A stretch of 64,000 nucleotides of DNA from CAWEYO01 sp963813315 (GTDB lineage: Bacteria; Pseudomonadota; Alphaproteobacteria; Rhizobiales; Rhizobiaceae), in contig CAWEYO010000018.1 in NCBI GenBank assembly GCA_963813315.1, positions 124,001-188,000 of the forward strand. The letters run 5' to 3'. Below, in pieces: positions 1 through 14,589 of the stretch. Each line of letters begins with the position of its first letter. The first letter of the stretch is position 1. The notes below the pieces were generated by a model, which made no database searches, was not told where the DNA came from, and saw nothing but the letters and a program-made list of their open reading frames with translations. Position numbers and translations under genes: made by a program.

Positions 1-1436
1 TGTTTCGCACTGCGCCCATCCTCATTGAAATAGTCGACGGTGCCGTCTTCCATGCGGAACCGGTAGAGGGTCCTGGCGTGACCGCCAAAGGAAGCCGAGA
101 CATAAAGCAACTCGGAATCGTCGGATGCCTGGTCGTCGCCGTCAGGCTGCGAGAAGAACACCTCGATCCTGTCGGAAGGGGTAAGGCGCGACTGGAAGTC
201 CACTTCGGAGGCGAGCAGCTTGATCAGCTTGCCGGTCATGTCCCCCGACATGCCGTACGAATAGGCGGCGCGGTAGATGCCGTCATAGATGGTCGCAAGC
301 GTACCGCGCACCGCGGCCGGCGGCGGCAAATCGTCAAAGGCGGTCAGTATCTCCGGATTGGGCTCCGGTTCCGCAGCCGGCACATACCGCTGACGATCGT
401 CGAGGGCGATCGTCAGGAGATGGGTGGTGCGGTCGTAGACGCTTGTCCGGACGATCCTGGCTGCGTCGCCCCGAACTTCAAGGCCCAGTCTCAGGACGGT
501 GCCTTGCTTCAGTACCGAGCCATTCAGCATCCTGCCGATGGCTTCCGCCATGCCGGCGGCATCTCCACCTGCATAGCCGGAGCCGACCAGCGCGTCGGCT
601 ATGTTACGGCTTTCGGTAAAGGGTATGATGTCTTCGGCATAGGCGAGGGCAGTATCCTGGCCAGCGGTGCGCACCGAGACGGAGACGTTCTCAGGCACGA
701 TCTTGATGCCATAGGAAGCCGCTATCGCCTGCGCGGTGAGCAAATCACCGAAACGCTGCGGATCGACATAGTGAAGTGCAGCGACCTGAACATCGCCGTC
801 GGCGGTCAGCGTCGCGCCACTGGCGCGCACCACTTGCTCGACCTCGCCGCCGGAAAGTCCGCTCCTCTCGTCATAGGACGCGGTTTCGATCGGGAAATCG
901 ACGGTCTTCAGGCTCATTTCGCTTTCGACCTTGGCACCATAGATAAGACCGGTCGTTGCGGGGTGGGCGGCGCCGTCCTCGGCAAATACGGCGAGCGGAT
1001 CGAACGGCGGATAGCTGCGGGCCGTCTTGTGCCCGGCGGCCAGAGCCATCTTGATCTGCACAAAGGGAACAGTGCGGATGACGTCACGATCGCCAACCTT
1101 ACTTACCGTCGAGACTTCCATCCGGCGGCGGTCCTTGGCCCGCGCAATCTGACGGGCAGGAGCGAGCCGCGCGGTCTTCGCCCGCTCGCCCTCTCCATCG
1201 TCCTTGTTCATGTCTGTAGGGCTTGCGATTTCCGGCGGCGTGGCGAGTTGTTCACGGCCGTCCAGGGCGGCGAACAATGCCACTCCCATCAATACGCTCG
1301 ACGTAAGGCCTGTAAGGAAAGTGCCGGAAAGCCATCGGGCCGACACCTCGCGACGATCCGGCGGCCCGCTGCGCCCATCGGCAATCAGCGGCGGCTCGTT
1401 GCCGAGAGCGGCTATGGCTTCATTGCTATCGTGCAT
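1..1436 (-). CDS. M23-family peptidoglycan metallopeptidase, N-terminal part (cut by window edge)
   Basis: The frame reads leftward from an ATG at 1436 and is still open at base 1. Residues about 28-52 form one membrane anchor (RWLSGTFLTGLTSSVLMGVA). Further on, reading the minus strand near 600 gives ADALVGSGYAGGDAAGMAEA, and near 120 gives DSELLYVSASFGGHARTLYR. These segments match the region that precedes the LytM/M23 catalytic domain in rhizobial cell-wall peptidases. The catalytic domain itself lies beyond the window, so zinc ligands cannot be checked. By family it would trim or activate trimming of peptidoglycan in the periplasm. The 687 bases between this start and 16S hold the rRNA promoter region and no other convincing gene. 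Confidence 0.8.
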   Translation of the reverse strand, partial: MHDSNEAIAALGNEPPLIADGRSGPPDRREVSARWLSGTFLTGLTSSVLMGVALFAALDGREQLATPPEIASPTDMNKDDGEGERAKTARLAPARQIARAKDRRRMEVSTVSKVGDRDVIRTVPFVQIKMALAAGHKTARSYPPFDPLAVFAEDGAAHPATTGLIYGAKVESEMSLKTVDFPIETASYDERSGLSGGEVEQVVRASGATLTADGDVQVAALHYVDPQRFGDLLTAQAIAASYGIKIVPENVSVSVRTAGQDTALAYAEDIIPFTESRNIADALVGSGYAGGDAAGMAEAIGRMLNGSVLKQGTVLRLGLEVRGDAARIVRTSVYDRTTHLLTIALDDRQRYVPAAEPEPNPEILTAFDDLPPPAAVRGTLATIYDGIYRAAYSYGMSGDMTGKLIKLLASEVDFQSRLTPSDRIEVFFSQPDGDDQASDDSELLYVSASFGGHARTLYRFRMEDGTVDYFNEDGRSAK

Positions 1437-1744
1437 TCACAACGGCAATTCTTCCCGGTCCGGGATCGGCCTGCTCTTTAATGGCGATGACAGTTGCCTG
1501 TCATCGCGGATGAAGTCAACGGAGCCCCCAAGCCCCTCCGGCCGATCCGGGCAACATGCCCGGCCATCCACTTCGGGGCTGAAAACCCTAAGCGGATGCC
1601 GGCTGTCTACTTCTTGGAACGGGAATTGGACGCCTTTGTGGCCGCGACCGACCTCTTTTCCAGACCCGCGGGCGGGCTTACGCAGCGTCTGAAAGGCCCT
1701 TCCCACTATTGTCGCAAAAAATTCAAAAAAGTTCGAAATCAGTG

Positions 1745-1774
1745 TTGACAGTTTGAAGGGGTGCCGACTATATA
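1745..1774 (+). promoter_or_regulatory. Promoter of the rRNA operon
   Basis: A perfect TTGACA -35 box lies at 1745-1750. It is followed after 17-18 bases by CTATAT/TATATA at 1768-1774. The site is about 350 bases upstream of the mature 16S 5' end, as expected for a long rRNA leader. This is a sequence-based call; the transcription start is not mapped. Confidence 0.75.
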
Positions 1775-1917
1775 CGCCTCACCAACGAGGGCGGCGCGCC
1801 GCTGGCGACTAGAGAGTTCGCCCTTGTGGAACGAAATCCAAGAGAGCCGCGTGAGCGACACTCTACTGGGCCCGAAGCCAAAAGCGAACCGGCCCACGAC
1901 ATCGCGTCTGCGATGTC

Positions 1918-1930
1918 TGTTCTTTGAAAA
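1918..1930 (+). promoter_or_regulatory. boxA-like rRNA antitermination site in the leader
   Basis: TGTTCTTTGAAAA at 1918-1930 lies in the rRNA leader between the promoter and 16S. It matches the boxA element to which NusB/S10 bind in rRNA antitermination complexes. The match is by eye. Confidence 0.6.
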
Positions 1931-2123
1931 CTGAATACTGAAGAAAGAGAAACGTGGGCGGCAGAGTCCTGCTGAACCCCTCATCCCGCCAGGGATGAGA
2001 TGGTTCGAACGAGACTTTGGCGGACACGTTTCGAGAGAAAGTTACCTGCATCGTGCAAACGATGCGGTGTGAATGTTCTCGTCAATTCATGCGTGACCAA
2101 ATAAAGCCAAATCAAAGTCTTAT

Positions 2124-3616
<1,493 letters not shown>

Positions 3617-3811
3617 GAACCTCAATGGAAACGCTTCTTCATGAAGCCTCTGCCTTTTGGTTCACTTGGAACAAGACGGAAGAGAGTCACTCTTCACGTC
3701 GTGCATACCTGAGCGGGTTCTGCCGCCTTCGTTTCTCTTTCTTCGCGAATGACCAACCCGTGCCCTACAGCGCGCCGGCGGAGCCGGCAGAGCTAGCTGG
3801 GTATGGTTTCA

Positions 3812-3888
3812 GGGCTTGTAGCTCAGTTGGTTAGAGCGCGCGCTTGATAAGCGTGAGGTCGGAGGTTCAAGTCCTCCCAGGCCCACCA
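3812..3888 (+). tRNA. tRNA-Ile (GAT)
   Basis: This 77-base cloverleaf begins GGGCTTGTAGCTCAGTTGG and ends in an encoded CCA at 3886-3888. The acceptor arms GGGCTTG and CAGGCCC pair with one wobble. The anticodon GAT is at 3846-3848 in the loop after CGCGCTT. It is the first spacer tRNA, the usual position in rhizobial rRNA operons. Confidence 0.97.
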
Positions 3889-3907
3889 TTCCTCTTAACA
3901 GGTATCA

Positions 3908-3983
3908 GGGGCCGTAGCTCAGCTGGGAGAGCACCTGCTTTGCAAGCAGGGGGTCGTCGGTTCGATCCCGTCCGGCTCCACCA
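3908..3983 (+). tRNA. tRNA-Ala (TGC)
   Basis: This 76-base cloverleaf begins GGGGCCGTAGCTCAGCTGGG and ends with an encoded CCA at 3981-3983. The anticodon TGC is at 3941-3943, between the perfect stem arms CCTGC and GCAGG. It lies 19 bases after tRNA-Ile and forms the standard Ile-Ala pair of the 16S-23S spacer. Confidence 0.97.
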
Positions 3984-4242
3984 ATATCTGGTGTCGAGAG
4001 GATTTGCCGGTCATTCGCTGGAAAAGTTTGCATCGTGCCTTCGGGCCGGTGCCTGTTCTGTGTGACATCGTGAAGAGAAGATTTGTTCGGACTCCATCGT
4101 AGGATGGTTTGTCGATGGGGACGCTCAATCCCCATCATATGATTGGCGGCTTAACCGCAGGCCACCGTGCAAGTCTCGAGAAGCTGGTCTTTTTGTGTCA
4201 ATACCGTCCGGAGCGATCCGGGTGGGCATTGGCAATGAGAAC

Positions 4243-7054
<2,812 letters not shown>

Positions 7055-7144
7055 TCTCATTCTCCATGCCCACCGCCCGAGCGGTGGAGCAAGTCGGTAT
7101 GGACTTGCGGCACAAACAGCTTCTCAAACAACGTGCGTTTCGCT

Positions 7145-7262
7145 GACCTGGTGGTTATGGCGGAGCGGCTGCACCCGATCCCATTCCGAACTCGGCCGTG
7201 AAACGCTCCAGCGCTGATGGTACTTCGTCTCAAGACGCGGGAGAGTAAGTCGCTGCCAGGTC
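7145..7262 (+). rRNA. rrf: 5S ribosomal RNA
   Basis: The terminal stem is GACCTGG (7145-7151) paired with CCAGGTC (7256-7262). The internal CCCGATCCCATTCCGAACTC near 7174 is the conserved loop B/C segment of bacterial 5S. It lies about 90 bases after 23S. Ends may be off by one or two bases. Confidence 0.94.
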
Positions 7263-7321
7263 TGCCAAACGCACGTTCAATCTTCTCTTCTTGACTGCCC
7301 GCCAGACAACTCGGCGGCAGG

Positions 7322-7342
7322 GGCCGCATCATGCGGCCTTTT
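7322..7342 (+). terminator. Hairpin with short T run after 5S
   Basis: GGCCGC and GCGGCC flank the loop ATCAT, followed by TTTT at 7339-7342. It resembles an intrinsic terminator. Because tRNA-fMet follows 150 bases later and ends in a stronger terminator, this one may be leaky or may serve as a processing signal. Confidence 0.5.
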
Positions 7343-7490
7343 ATGTTGGCCGACCATGGAATTTTGGTACGCAAATGCTTACGTAGTACTTGGGGTTTGG
7401 CAGCACCCTACCGCTTGAGGCCCGGAGCCTCGGCGAAGGATTAACAGGAAAGTCCGGACTGCCCCGGCCGGCACGATGCCGATTGGTTGA

Positions 7491-7567
<77 letters not shown>

Positions 7568-7575
7568 AAACTAAC

Positions 7576-7605
7576 CCGTCATCTCAACGAGATGGCGGTT
7601 TTTTT
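7576..7605 (+). terminator. Intrinsic terminator of the rRNA operon
   Basis: The stem CCGTCATCTC/GAGATGGCGG has an AAC loop and is followed by seven T at 7599-7605. It sits eight bases after the CCA of tRNA-fMet and should end the whole rRNA transcript. Confidence 0.85.
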
Positions 7606-8263
7606 GTATTTTGAGGTTCCGAGCGATCAAATAGACCATGCGGTTGGAAGTCGCCGTTACAAGGCGGATAAAGGGGTGATGTAACCGGGCAACTTTGCCC
7701 CGCTCAGGAGGAGGATCAGGGCAGTGGGCTGCCCTAATCAGTGCACCGGTCGCGATACAACGCCTCTGGAGGTAAATAGCTGGGTGATCCTCGCGCCATT
7801 TTGTGCAACTTAGGCGCGCGAATCACGCTGGGAGTCCGGTCTCGTGGAAGCTAACAGTGCCGCCGCTCGTCGCGCCGGCAATGAAGGCGCGGAATAGCCC
7901 GGCTGGCATCTGACAGCAAGTCATCGTCGGCTTGAACCAAGCGCAACTGTGGCATTTCCGATAGCTGGCTTCAACTAGCGTGAGGTACCTCGCCTTGATG
8001 ATATCCTTTCGAAGCTTTGCATGGCCTTCGCCTCAATAGACTATACGCATAAGTACATTTCTTTCCATGACGGCAGTTCTTATTTTTATTTCCTAAACAA
8101 GTATTTGCTGAACAAGCGCCCCTGTTTTCGTTCTTTCGAACGCACATCTTGAAAAGCTTGCCGCGTCGTGCTTCCAGCGGCAGTGACAGAATGCGCTTTA
8201 CAGACCCTTTTCGAATTGACTATGTCGCGGCGTTCCTTCGGCCACTCCTCGAGCTTTAAATTT
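7606..8263. other. Gene-free stretch after the rRNA operon
   Basis: I see no frame with a ribosome-binding site or recognisable protein on either strand. A small GGGCAG/CTGCCC hairpin near 7728 is the only structure noted. It may be degraded DNA. Confidence 0.5.
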
Positions 8264-8376
8264 TAGAGCATCGGACCCGAAAGTGGGAACCGGTTTGGGG
8301 CAAAATCCGATGCTCCAACAGATAGATAGAGTGGCAGCACCGGATCCATGATTCCATCGGTGTCCTGCCACGCTAG
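8264..8376 (+). repeat. Mosaic palindromic repeat, type 1 (full copy)
   Basis: The copy has two hairpin units. The first opens GAGCATCGGACCCGAAAGTG and closes ATCCGATGCTC. The second is built on AGTGGCAGCACC and its complement, and ends in CCACGCTA. It matches the copy at 51565-51669 nearly throughout. Other copies or parts lie at 9514, 13771, 14857, 15973, 39229 and 46369. It directly abuts the inverted-repeat element at 8373. Confidence 0.8.
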
Positions 8377-8734
8377 AGCAAGATGAGATTAGGTCTGGTC
8401 ATTCTGCCGGAGGAAATTTGCGACAAGGTCGAGGGGTTCGGCGACAGTTGCACCTGGGTACGGCCGAGCCGAAGCCCGCTGGATTTGGCGCAAATTCACC
8501 CGGCCCACCGGTCGAACCCCGTTTCTGCGAAACGGGACAAGTTCGACGGCAGAGTTTGTCTGATTGTTGGTTTGCCAGAGGCAAACCAACGGGCAGGGTT
8601 TCCGGGCGGCGGGCGCCCACTTTGTCGGCTCGCTCGGCCGATGGAACCCCATCATCGACCGTCGCGACCCTTCGCGTGGATCGCCTCGCCGCCCAAGAAG
8701 CAGAATTGACCATGCTAACCTTATCTTGCTCTAG
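8373..8734. mobile_element. 362-bp element with terminal inverted repeats, no transposase
   Basis: The left end CTAGAGCAAGATGAGATTAG and the reverse complement of the right end, CTAGAGCAAGATAAGGTTAG, match at 18 of 20 positions and continue into GTC at both ends. Inside are further palindromes, for example GGTTTGCC/GGCAAACC near 8570 and CCCGTTTC/GAAACGGG near 8518. The open frames across it have no recognisable protein content. The structure suggests a miniature, non-autonomous element or a large composite intergenic repeat. A CTAG flanks both ends but may be part of the repeat rather than a target duplication. Confidence 0.55.
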
Positions 8735-8771
8735 CCTTGCCGAGCCTGTCTCCGAAGGCGGTCCGCTTCAT

Positions 8772-9186
8772 TCATTGTCGATCGGAGTATCCGAATGACA
8801 ATGCGGCAACGGTCGTGGCCGCTTGCTCCAGTTTGGCCGCTGCATTCTCAATGGCCTCGGCCGCGTCAACAGCGCGGGCATGGGCTTCCCCAACCAATTC
8901 AATGTCCTCAATGGGATCGGGAAGAAAGGCCGAGCCAACGACTCTGACGTTTTGGCGACTTGGAGGAATCGCTTGCGGCGTGGTCCCAATCGAGATCATA
9001 CCGGTCTGGCACAGGCGGTCTCGCTTCTGGTCGCCTGCTGGCTCGACTGAGGCGCGGTCGTGGTGCTTGGGGGCGGGGTGTCGGAATTGGCGCCGAGCTA
9101 GGGGGCAGCACTGACCGGCCGGCTGCGGCCGAGGCTTCGCCAAAAGTTGCCTGTGCGACCAGACAAATGAGCATGCATCGAATCAT
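8772..9186 (-). pseudogene. Small secreted protein, apparently frameshifted
   Basis: Reading leftward from ATG 9186, the first frame starts with a signal-peptide-like MIRCMLICLVAQATFGEAS followed by a Pro/Arg-rich stretch. A second frame, entered near 9000-9030, ends in a protein-like tail with NVRVVGSAFLPDPIEDIELV and an Ala/Glu-rich helix. Joined by one shift they would make a secreted protein of about 137 residues. I do not recognise a characterised family. The two halves could also be chance frames, so confidence is low. Confidence 0.35.
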
Positions 9187-9513
9187 TGGAACACCAGCAT
9201 GCGTCATCGCGGCTCGGATGCCGTGCGCGCTGCGAGCCTTCAGAGTCATTCCACCCATCCTGCATTTCTCCCTTTTCGTTTCTTCACGTCGGCCGGCACC
9301 GCGAGGAGCGCAGTCCGACGATTACGGCGCGCTAAAGCGCAACCGATGCCCGAACTCCACTGCTTTCGATTTCCTCCTCTGCCTGACACTGCACTCACGG
9401 CGCCACAGGCGCGGTCATTCTGGACAACTGTCCAAAAAGCCGTGGCGCGGTTGTTTAGCTGTAATTTGACAGGTGTCAAGTAAAACCTTGACGACTGGAT
9501 AAAAAATTATTTT

Positions 9514-9585
9514 CAGAGCGGACGCACCGATGGAACCGGTGCTGCTCCTCTTTCTCCTTGTTTGAGCATCGGATTTTCCCCGAAA
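9514..9585 (-). repeat. Mosaic palindromic repeat, type 1 (partial, inverted)
   Basis: The segment from CAGAGCGGACGCACCGATGG through TTTGAGCATCGGATTTTCCC is the reverse-orientation version of the 8264 copy. It lacks the far arm of the first hairpin. Confidence 0.7.
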
Positions 9586-10099
9586 TCTGCTCCGGAATGG
9601 CCGGGGCCCTCTCGGGTAACGCCGCGGCCGCTGCGGCCCGCAAGCGAGTCTGCTAACGCGTCCAAGCGAGACGAAGCGGCCTTTCGTCGCACTGGCGATA
9701 GCCCGGCACATACAAAAACCGAGATGGAGAAAATAGGGATTGGTAACGGATGGGCCGTTAGGAATCACGGTTGCTTCTCGATCTACACAATGGATATCCC
9801 TAAAAAATCAAAAGAACATACGCTGGAAGCCCCCTGAAGAACTATTCAATCTTACAGGTTGCCCCCACCGAAAATTGTCATGTGAAGGAGAGCCTTATTT
9901 CATCAAGATAAGACCACGTTGGTCTCAGATTTCAGCCGAGTTACTTGCCACGGATGTCCGGACCCAGGATAATTTGATAAAGTCGAGGGCATAGACAAGT
10001 CATTGTCGTGCACAATTTAATCTGGCTTCTGGACCCTTGTTTATATACCATGCGTAGGTCTTCTCCGGCTTGCGTCGTCTACAAGGGGGTACCTTGGTC
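9586..10099. other. Gene-free stretch upstream of the first cyclase gene
   Basis: Nothing convincing is coded here. The part from about 9770 is AT-richer than its surroundings and probably includes the promoter of the cyclase gene that starts at 10100, but I could not single out -35/-10 boxes. Confidence 0.4.
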
Positions 10100-11993
10100 A
10101 TGGAACGTCGGCTTGTCGCGATTCTCGCTGCCGATGTGGCCGGATACAGTCATCTTATGGAGCTTGACGAAGAGGCGGCCACCGCCACTTTGCGCACGTA
10201 CTGTGCTGTGGTGGAGGGGGCGATTGCCGCCCATCGCGGTCGCGTCTTCAGTACCGCCGGAGACAGCATTGTCGCTGAATTCCACAGCATCGTCGATGCC
10301 ATTCGCTGTGCCGTCGAGATACAGCACGAGCTTGCGGATCGCAACGCCCCGGTTCCGGAAGACAGGCGCATGCAGTTTCGCATTGGCGTCAACGTTGGCG
10401 ACGTGATTGCAGAAGAGAACCACCTGTACGGGACCGGTGTGAACGTTGCCGCCCGACTGGAACAACTCGCCGAGCCTGGCGGCGTATGCATCTCGCAGAC
10501 GGTCTATGATCAGGTTCGGAAGATCGTCGAGATGTCTTTTCAGGATATTGGTGAATTTCGTCTAAAGAACATCGACGACCCAGTACACGTCTATCGAATC
10601 CTGTCGACACCTCTCCCGTGGTTCACGCAGGATGTTTCCGCGCAAACGCAACCGCCGGCGCCTCGCGCATGGCCGCGGGCAGTTGTTCTTTTGCTTCTCG
10701 CGGCGATCACCGGCGCATCCTATTTGGCTGGGCCGTCAGCAATACGCAGCACACTCTTCGGCGATGCAGGCGTGCTTTCGCTTCCCGAGCACCCGGCCAT
10801 CGCTGTTCTCCCGTTCAAGGACCTGAGTGCGAAAGGGGACCAGCAGTACCTTGCCGACGGAATTACCGAAGAACTGACCACGGGGTTGGCCAAGTTTCCT
10901 GACCTTCTGGTGATGGCGCGCAATTCCACGCTTGCGTACAAGGACGAGCTCAAGGACATCCGGCAGGTGGGAAAAGAACTCAATGTCCACTATGTCGTAG
11001 AGGGCACTCTGCAACGCGCCGATCAAAACGTGCGTGTAACGGCGCAGTTGGTCGATGCAAGCACGGGGCGCCAACTCTGGGCCGACCGATATGACCGCCA
11101 GTTGAACAACATATTCGAAGTCCGCGATGACATTACGCGGTCCATCGCCGGGACACTTATGGGAACGCATGGCAAACTGCGATCGCTGAGATCGCACGCC
11201 TATCAGGGAAGAACCCGAAGAGTTTCACTGCCTATGACTATCTAATGAGAGGCTGGCAGGAGTGGTCCAATTTTACTCGTGAGAGCAATTTGGCGGCGCG
11301 GGATCTTTTTGAGAAGTCCAGGAACGCCGACCCGAACTATGCCCGTGCCTATGCTGGCCTCGCCTGGACCTATTCCCTGGACTACGATTTCGGCTGGACC
11401 GACGACTACGACAAGACCCTTGGGCTCACGCTGCGAGATGGCCGAGAAGGCAGTGCGCCTTGATAGCAATGACTATCGCAGTCATTGGGTCCTGGGGTGG
11501 GCCTATCTATACAGCCGCGAGTACGACAAGGCGACGGCCAGTTACCTGCGCGCTCGAGAACTCAATCCAAACGATGCCGAACTCCTCGCGGAAATGGCCA
11601 ATCTCCTCATCTACATCGGCCAGCCAGAACAAGCGGTCGAGCAACTAACAGAGGCAATACGCCTCAATCCGTTCCACGAGAACTGGTATGTCGAGTATCT
11701 TGGATGGGCCTATGAGGAGGCTGGCATGCCTCTAGAGGCTGTAAAAACGCTCGAACAAGTGATTGGTCCAAATCCGGGTGAGGATCAGCTCTGGGTCTTG
11801 CCTTCCTTGGCGGCTGCCTACGCCGACCCCAAGGTGGGCCGAACAGAGGACGCGCGCAAGATTGTAAAGGAGATTTTGTCGCTTGAGCCAGAATTCTCCA
11901 TTTCCGACACTGTCGAGGCTCGGTCCGTACAAGACAAAGGAACAACTCGACCGGAGGGTGGGTGCGTTGCGTCGGGCCGGACTACCTGATTGA
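10100..11993 (+). pseudogene. Adenylate/guanylate cyclase with TolB-like and TPR domains, frameshifted
   Basis: ATG 10100 begins MERRLVAILAADVAGYSHLM, a class III nucleotide cyclase domain (residues about 1-170). A membrane segment follows (about 200-220). Next comes a TolB/FlgO-like domain opening HPAIAVLPFKDLSA, and then TPR repeats. The reading frame changes three times: near 11172 (then TAIAEIARLSGKNP), near 11432 (then EMAEKAVRLDSNDY) and near 11915 (then GPYKTKEQLDRRVGALRRAG). It closes at TGA 11991-11993. With the shifts repaired it is a full-length protein of about 630 residues, like its neighbour at 16109-17863. Whether the shifts are mutations or sequence errors cannot be told here. 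An intact product would make cAMP or cGMP. Confidence 0.85.
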
Positions 11994-12221
11994 TATTGCG
12001 ATACTTATTGGGAGCCATCGAGCAGCTCAGTGTGTACTGCCTATTGGGGGAGACAAATCAGTGCACCATGCGCGGACGAATCGCACAGCGGACGATGGAT
12101 AGGGCGGTGCGCCTTCGCGCTCAGCCGCACGAATCAAGTGCAAGCGAGACGTGCCACGGCAGTGACTGGACAGCAGCTCCGGGCGTACGTTTCGAATCCA
12201 GTCTAGACATCGCCGGCAGGG

Positions 12222-13181
12222 TTGCGACTAGGCCAGCTGCCTTTCCCGGTCTTGCTGATGAACCTGCCCCTGTCACTATCCGCACAAATCCCGAACAATG
12301 CCTGGATGGAAGACATGAGCGCAAGCGAACGCGACATCCGTCTTGACCGGGCGATTGCGCAGTTTCTTGATCTATACAAACATATAGCACGGCAAGCAGT
12401 AGTGTATTTGCTGCCAAGCAGGCCCGGACTGCAGGATCAGACATATGTATCCAACCTTGGCGTCGTGCTGCCTCATTGCGAGGAAGACACCGTCATAATT
12501 TCGCGGTTTCGATCCCAGCCGCGAGTTGGAGAGGCCGGGGTCGGCGCTGACTTCTTCAGGTTAATGAACTTCGCCGTGGAGCGACCTCCCGAGAGCGTCG
12601 ATGCAGAGCCGGTCTATTTCGAAGGTGAGGCGGATCTCAAACATATTCGAGGCAATCTGTATATCGGAGCGCACGGGATGCGCACCTCACGCAATGCCTT
12701 GAGCTGGGCTGCCGAGCGTTTCGGAATGCAAGTAATACCTTTTCAAATAACCGATCCGTATCTGTACCACCTCGACTGTTGCATTTTTCGCCTCACGTGA
12801 AGAGGCAGTATTGCTGTGCACTTCGGTCGCCGATCCTGACCTGCCTCCGAGAGATCGAGCAACATTGCGAGATCATCGACATCTCGCTCGAAGAAGCCCG
12901 CGCCGGAATCACCAACGGTCTGCTGCTTTCCAGGCGAGATTCTGTGCAATTCAAATATTACAGAACTTGCCAACGGCAGCCAAAAGTACTTGCTTGAAAA
13001 AGCCAAGATCGAGCGCTTGGAGAACCTTTGTTCCCGGTTCGGTCGCAGGTTGAGCGTCTTCTGTATGTCCGAATTCTACAAGTCAGGTGCGCTTCTCTCC
13101 TGCCTGATCATGAATATCAGGCAGGTTACCGCACAAGACGGCGCACCGCCAATGTTGTGGCGCGGCGGGGTGCACGATTGA
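12222..13181 (+). pseudogene. Amidinotransferase/dimethylargininase-family hydrolase, multiply frameshifted
   Basis: The first segment (12222-12800) carries IPNNAWMEDM, YFEGEADLKHIRGNLYIG and DPYLYHLDCCIFRLT, which are core motifs of the amidinotransferase/DDAH fold, including the catalytic His. The protein continues as LLCTSVADPD in a second frame, then as CEIIDISLEEARAGITNG in a third. It ends in the first frame with MSEFYKSGALLSCLIMNI, which holds the expected catalytic Cys. At least three shifts are needed, near 12793, 12840 and 12952. Family members hydrolyse guanidino substrates such as methylated arginines; the substrate here is unknown. The true start may lie slightly upstream of 12222. 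Confidence 0.75.
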
Positions 13182-13225
13182 GACCAGCGCCGGTCAGCAA
13201 AGGCGTCCGGACCTTTGGTGGCCTT

Positions 13226-13552
13226 TTACTTGAGAAGTTCTTCAAGAAGGCGAATATCGTCTTCGAAGTGTTTCTTCCAGGCCTGCGCGGCCCTGCCTCT
13301 AACGATCTTCGTTACCTTCCTTAGAGCCTCCAGTACAAGGATTTCCTCCTCCAGTGCTTCTTTAAACTCGTCATCGCTGTAGTTCACGAGATCGGTATTG
13401 GCGTCAATACGGCTTTGCAGTCCATTGTCCCAACCGCGATGGATTTCCGCTTGGAGCCCCATTGAAGGCCTGAATTGGCGTAGTGCGTCTTGGAACGACT
13501 TCAGCAGCGTGTTCTCCCATCTAAGTGCGTCCTTTGAATCAGCCACAGACAT
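13226..13552 (-). CDS. Hypothetical 108-residue protein
   Basis: ATG 13552 is preceded by AGGAGG seven bases upstream, a strong ribosome-binding site. The product is hydrophilic, largely helical by composition, and ends in FEDDIRLLEELLK. It has no signal peptide, membrane segment or cysteine. The middle, with DDEFKEALEEEILVLEALRK, could form a coiled coil. I do not recognise the family. Its neighbours (a porin upstream on the same strand, a broken hydrolase on the other) give no hint of function. Confidence 0.65.
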   Translation of the reverse strand: MSVADSKDALRWENTLLKSFQDALRQFRPSMGLQAEIHRGWDNGLQSRIDANTDLVNYSDDEFKEALEEEILVLEALRKVTKIVRGRAAQAWKKHFEDDIRLLEELLK

Positions 13553-13770
13553 ACTAACCTCCTATTTTTGATAAGACGGGTTCAGAACTGAAATAAGCTG
13601 AATGGTTCTCCAGTTCGACGCTGGATCGGCGCGCCTGAGTTTCGCCGAACTCCCTGATAGTTAGCCTTTCAAAACATACTGCAAAAGGACCAGGGAGTAC
13701 ATTCCTCGTGCACCCTGCCAGAGCCAAGTTGCTTCAGGTTATGGTGGCCGCCCCCGCACATCCGTGATCC

Positions 13771-13792
13771 CGTCAAAGCGTCTGCCGCTCTA
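13771..13792 (-). repeat. Fragment of mosaic repeat type 1
   Basis: CGTCAAAGCGTCTGCCGCTC followed by TA matches the second hairpin arm of the copies at 14857 and 15973. Its CTA end is the TAG stop of the porin gene on the minus strand. Confidence 0.55.
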
Positions 13793-14589
13793 ACGACCAA
13801 GGTCCTTTAACGCCGACCAGGCGGTGTCCAGAGATACCGTCGCAACAATCCGTGAGTCGCAACCGTCCGAGAAGCCGCTGCGGACAATGCACTCGTCGTC
13901 ATTCAGGTCAGTGTCCCAATAGCGAACGTCGAACGTCAGCGCTTTCCAGGTATAGGACAAGCCGACGTTCCAAGTGGCTTGTTCAAATGCGTCCGGACTG
14001 TCGAAGAACTGATATCCCACGGCTCCCGAAACGGAAAAGTCGTGCGGAAGAGGTATTTTTAGCCCCCCCTCAACATAGGTGCCGGTAAAGCCACTTTGAA
14101 GGTAATCAGGCGCAAAAAATACTTCGTTCCGAGCGCAACCATATCCTTGAAGTTATATTGAGCTACGCCAAACAACTCGCCGTAGTCTGGACTGACATCC
14201 TCAGGAGTATAGAAGTAGTGTACGTAACCTAAATCAAATGACATCGGGCCAAACTCGGGTCGGACCCCTAGCGCAACATCAATCTCGGCGCCGCGGAAGT
14301 CCTCTCCATAGTCCACGTTGGAAGACCAGACATTGAGATAGGCCCATCCGTAGCTCGGCTCGATATAACCCTGAACGGCAAGATCGTTGGCCGAATTGGT
14401 AATGCCGCGGGAAATGTAGTCGCTTGTGAGGGAAACGCCGAAGCTGACATCGAAAGATGCTGTGGCTGCTGGTGGGGGCGCTTCCACAGGTACGGGAGCA
14501 TGAGCCACGTCCTGTGCAATGGCGCCAACTGGCAACATTGCAACCGATGCTATCAGGCATGAAAGGAAGCACTTGCCGAAACCAATCAT
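13790..14589 (-). pseudogene. TorF-family putative outer-membrane porin with one frameshift
   Basis: ATG 14589 follows a GAGGAG site. A signal peptide (MIGFGKCFLSCLIASVAMLPVGA) is cleaved near AIA-QD. The mature protein contains FGVSLTSDYISRGITNSAND, typical of the TIGR02001/TorF group, then alternating beta strands rich in aromatic residues. The frame breaks in a run of six A (plus strand 14114-14119) and resumes as FFAPDYLQSGFTGTYVEGGL. It continues to a C-terminal strand at VATVSLDTAWSALKDLGR. Repaired, it has about 265 residues and would insert in the outer membrane. The homopolymer position suggests a sequencing indel. Confidence 0.8.

Noticed and set aside
78..1481. 467-codon open frame on the plus strand
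   Set aside because: It is antisense to the M23 peptidase gene, whose minus-strand translation shows family motifs. The plus product has no recognisable domain.
8383..8798. Several overlapping open frames of about 100 codons
   Set aside because: They run across the inverted-repeat element on both strands with no ribosome-binding site or protein-like content.
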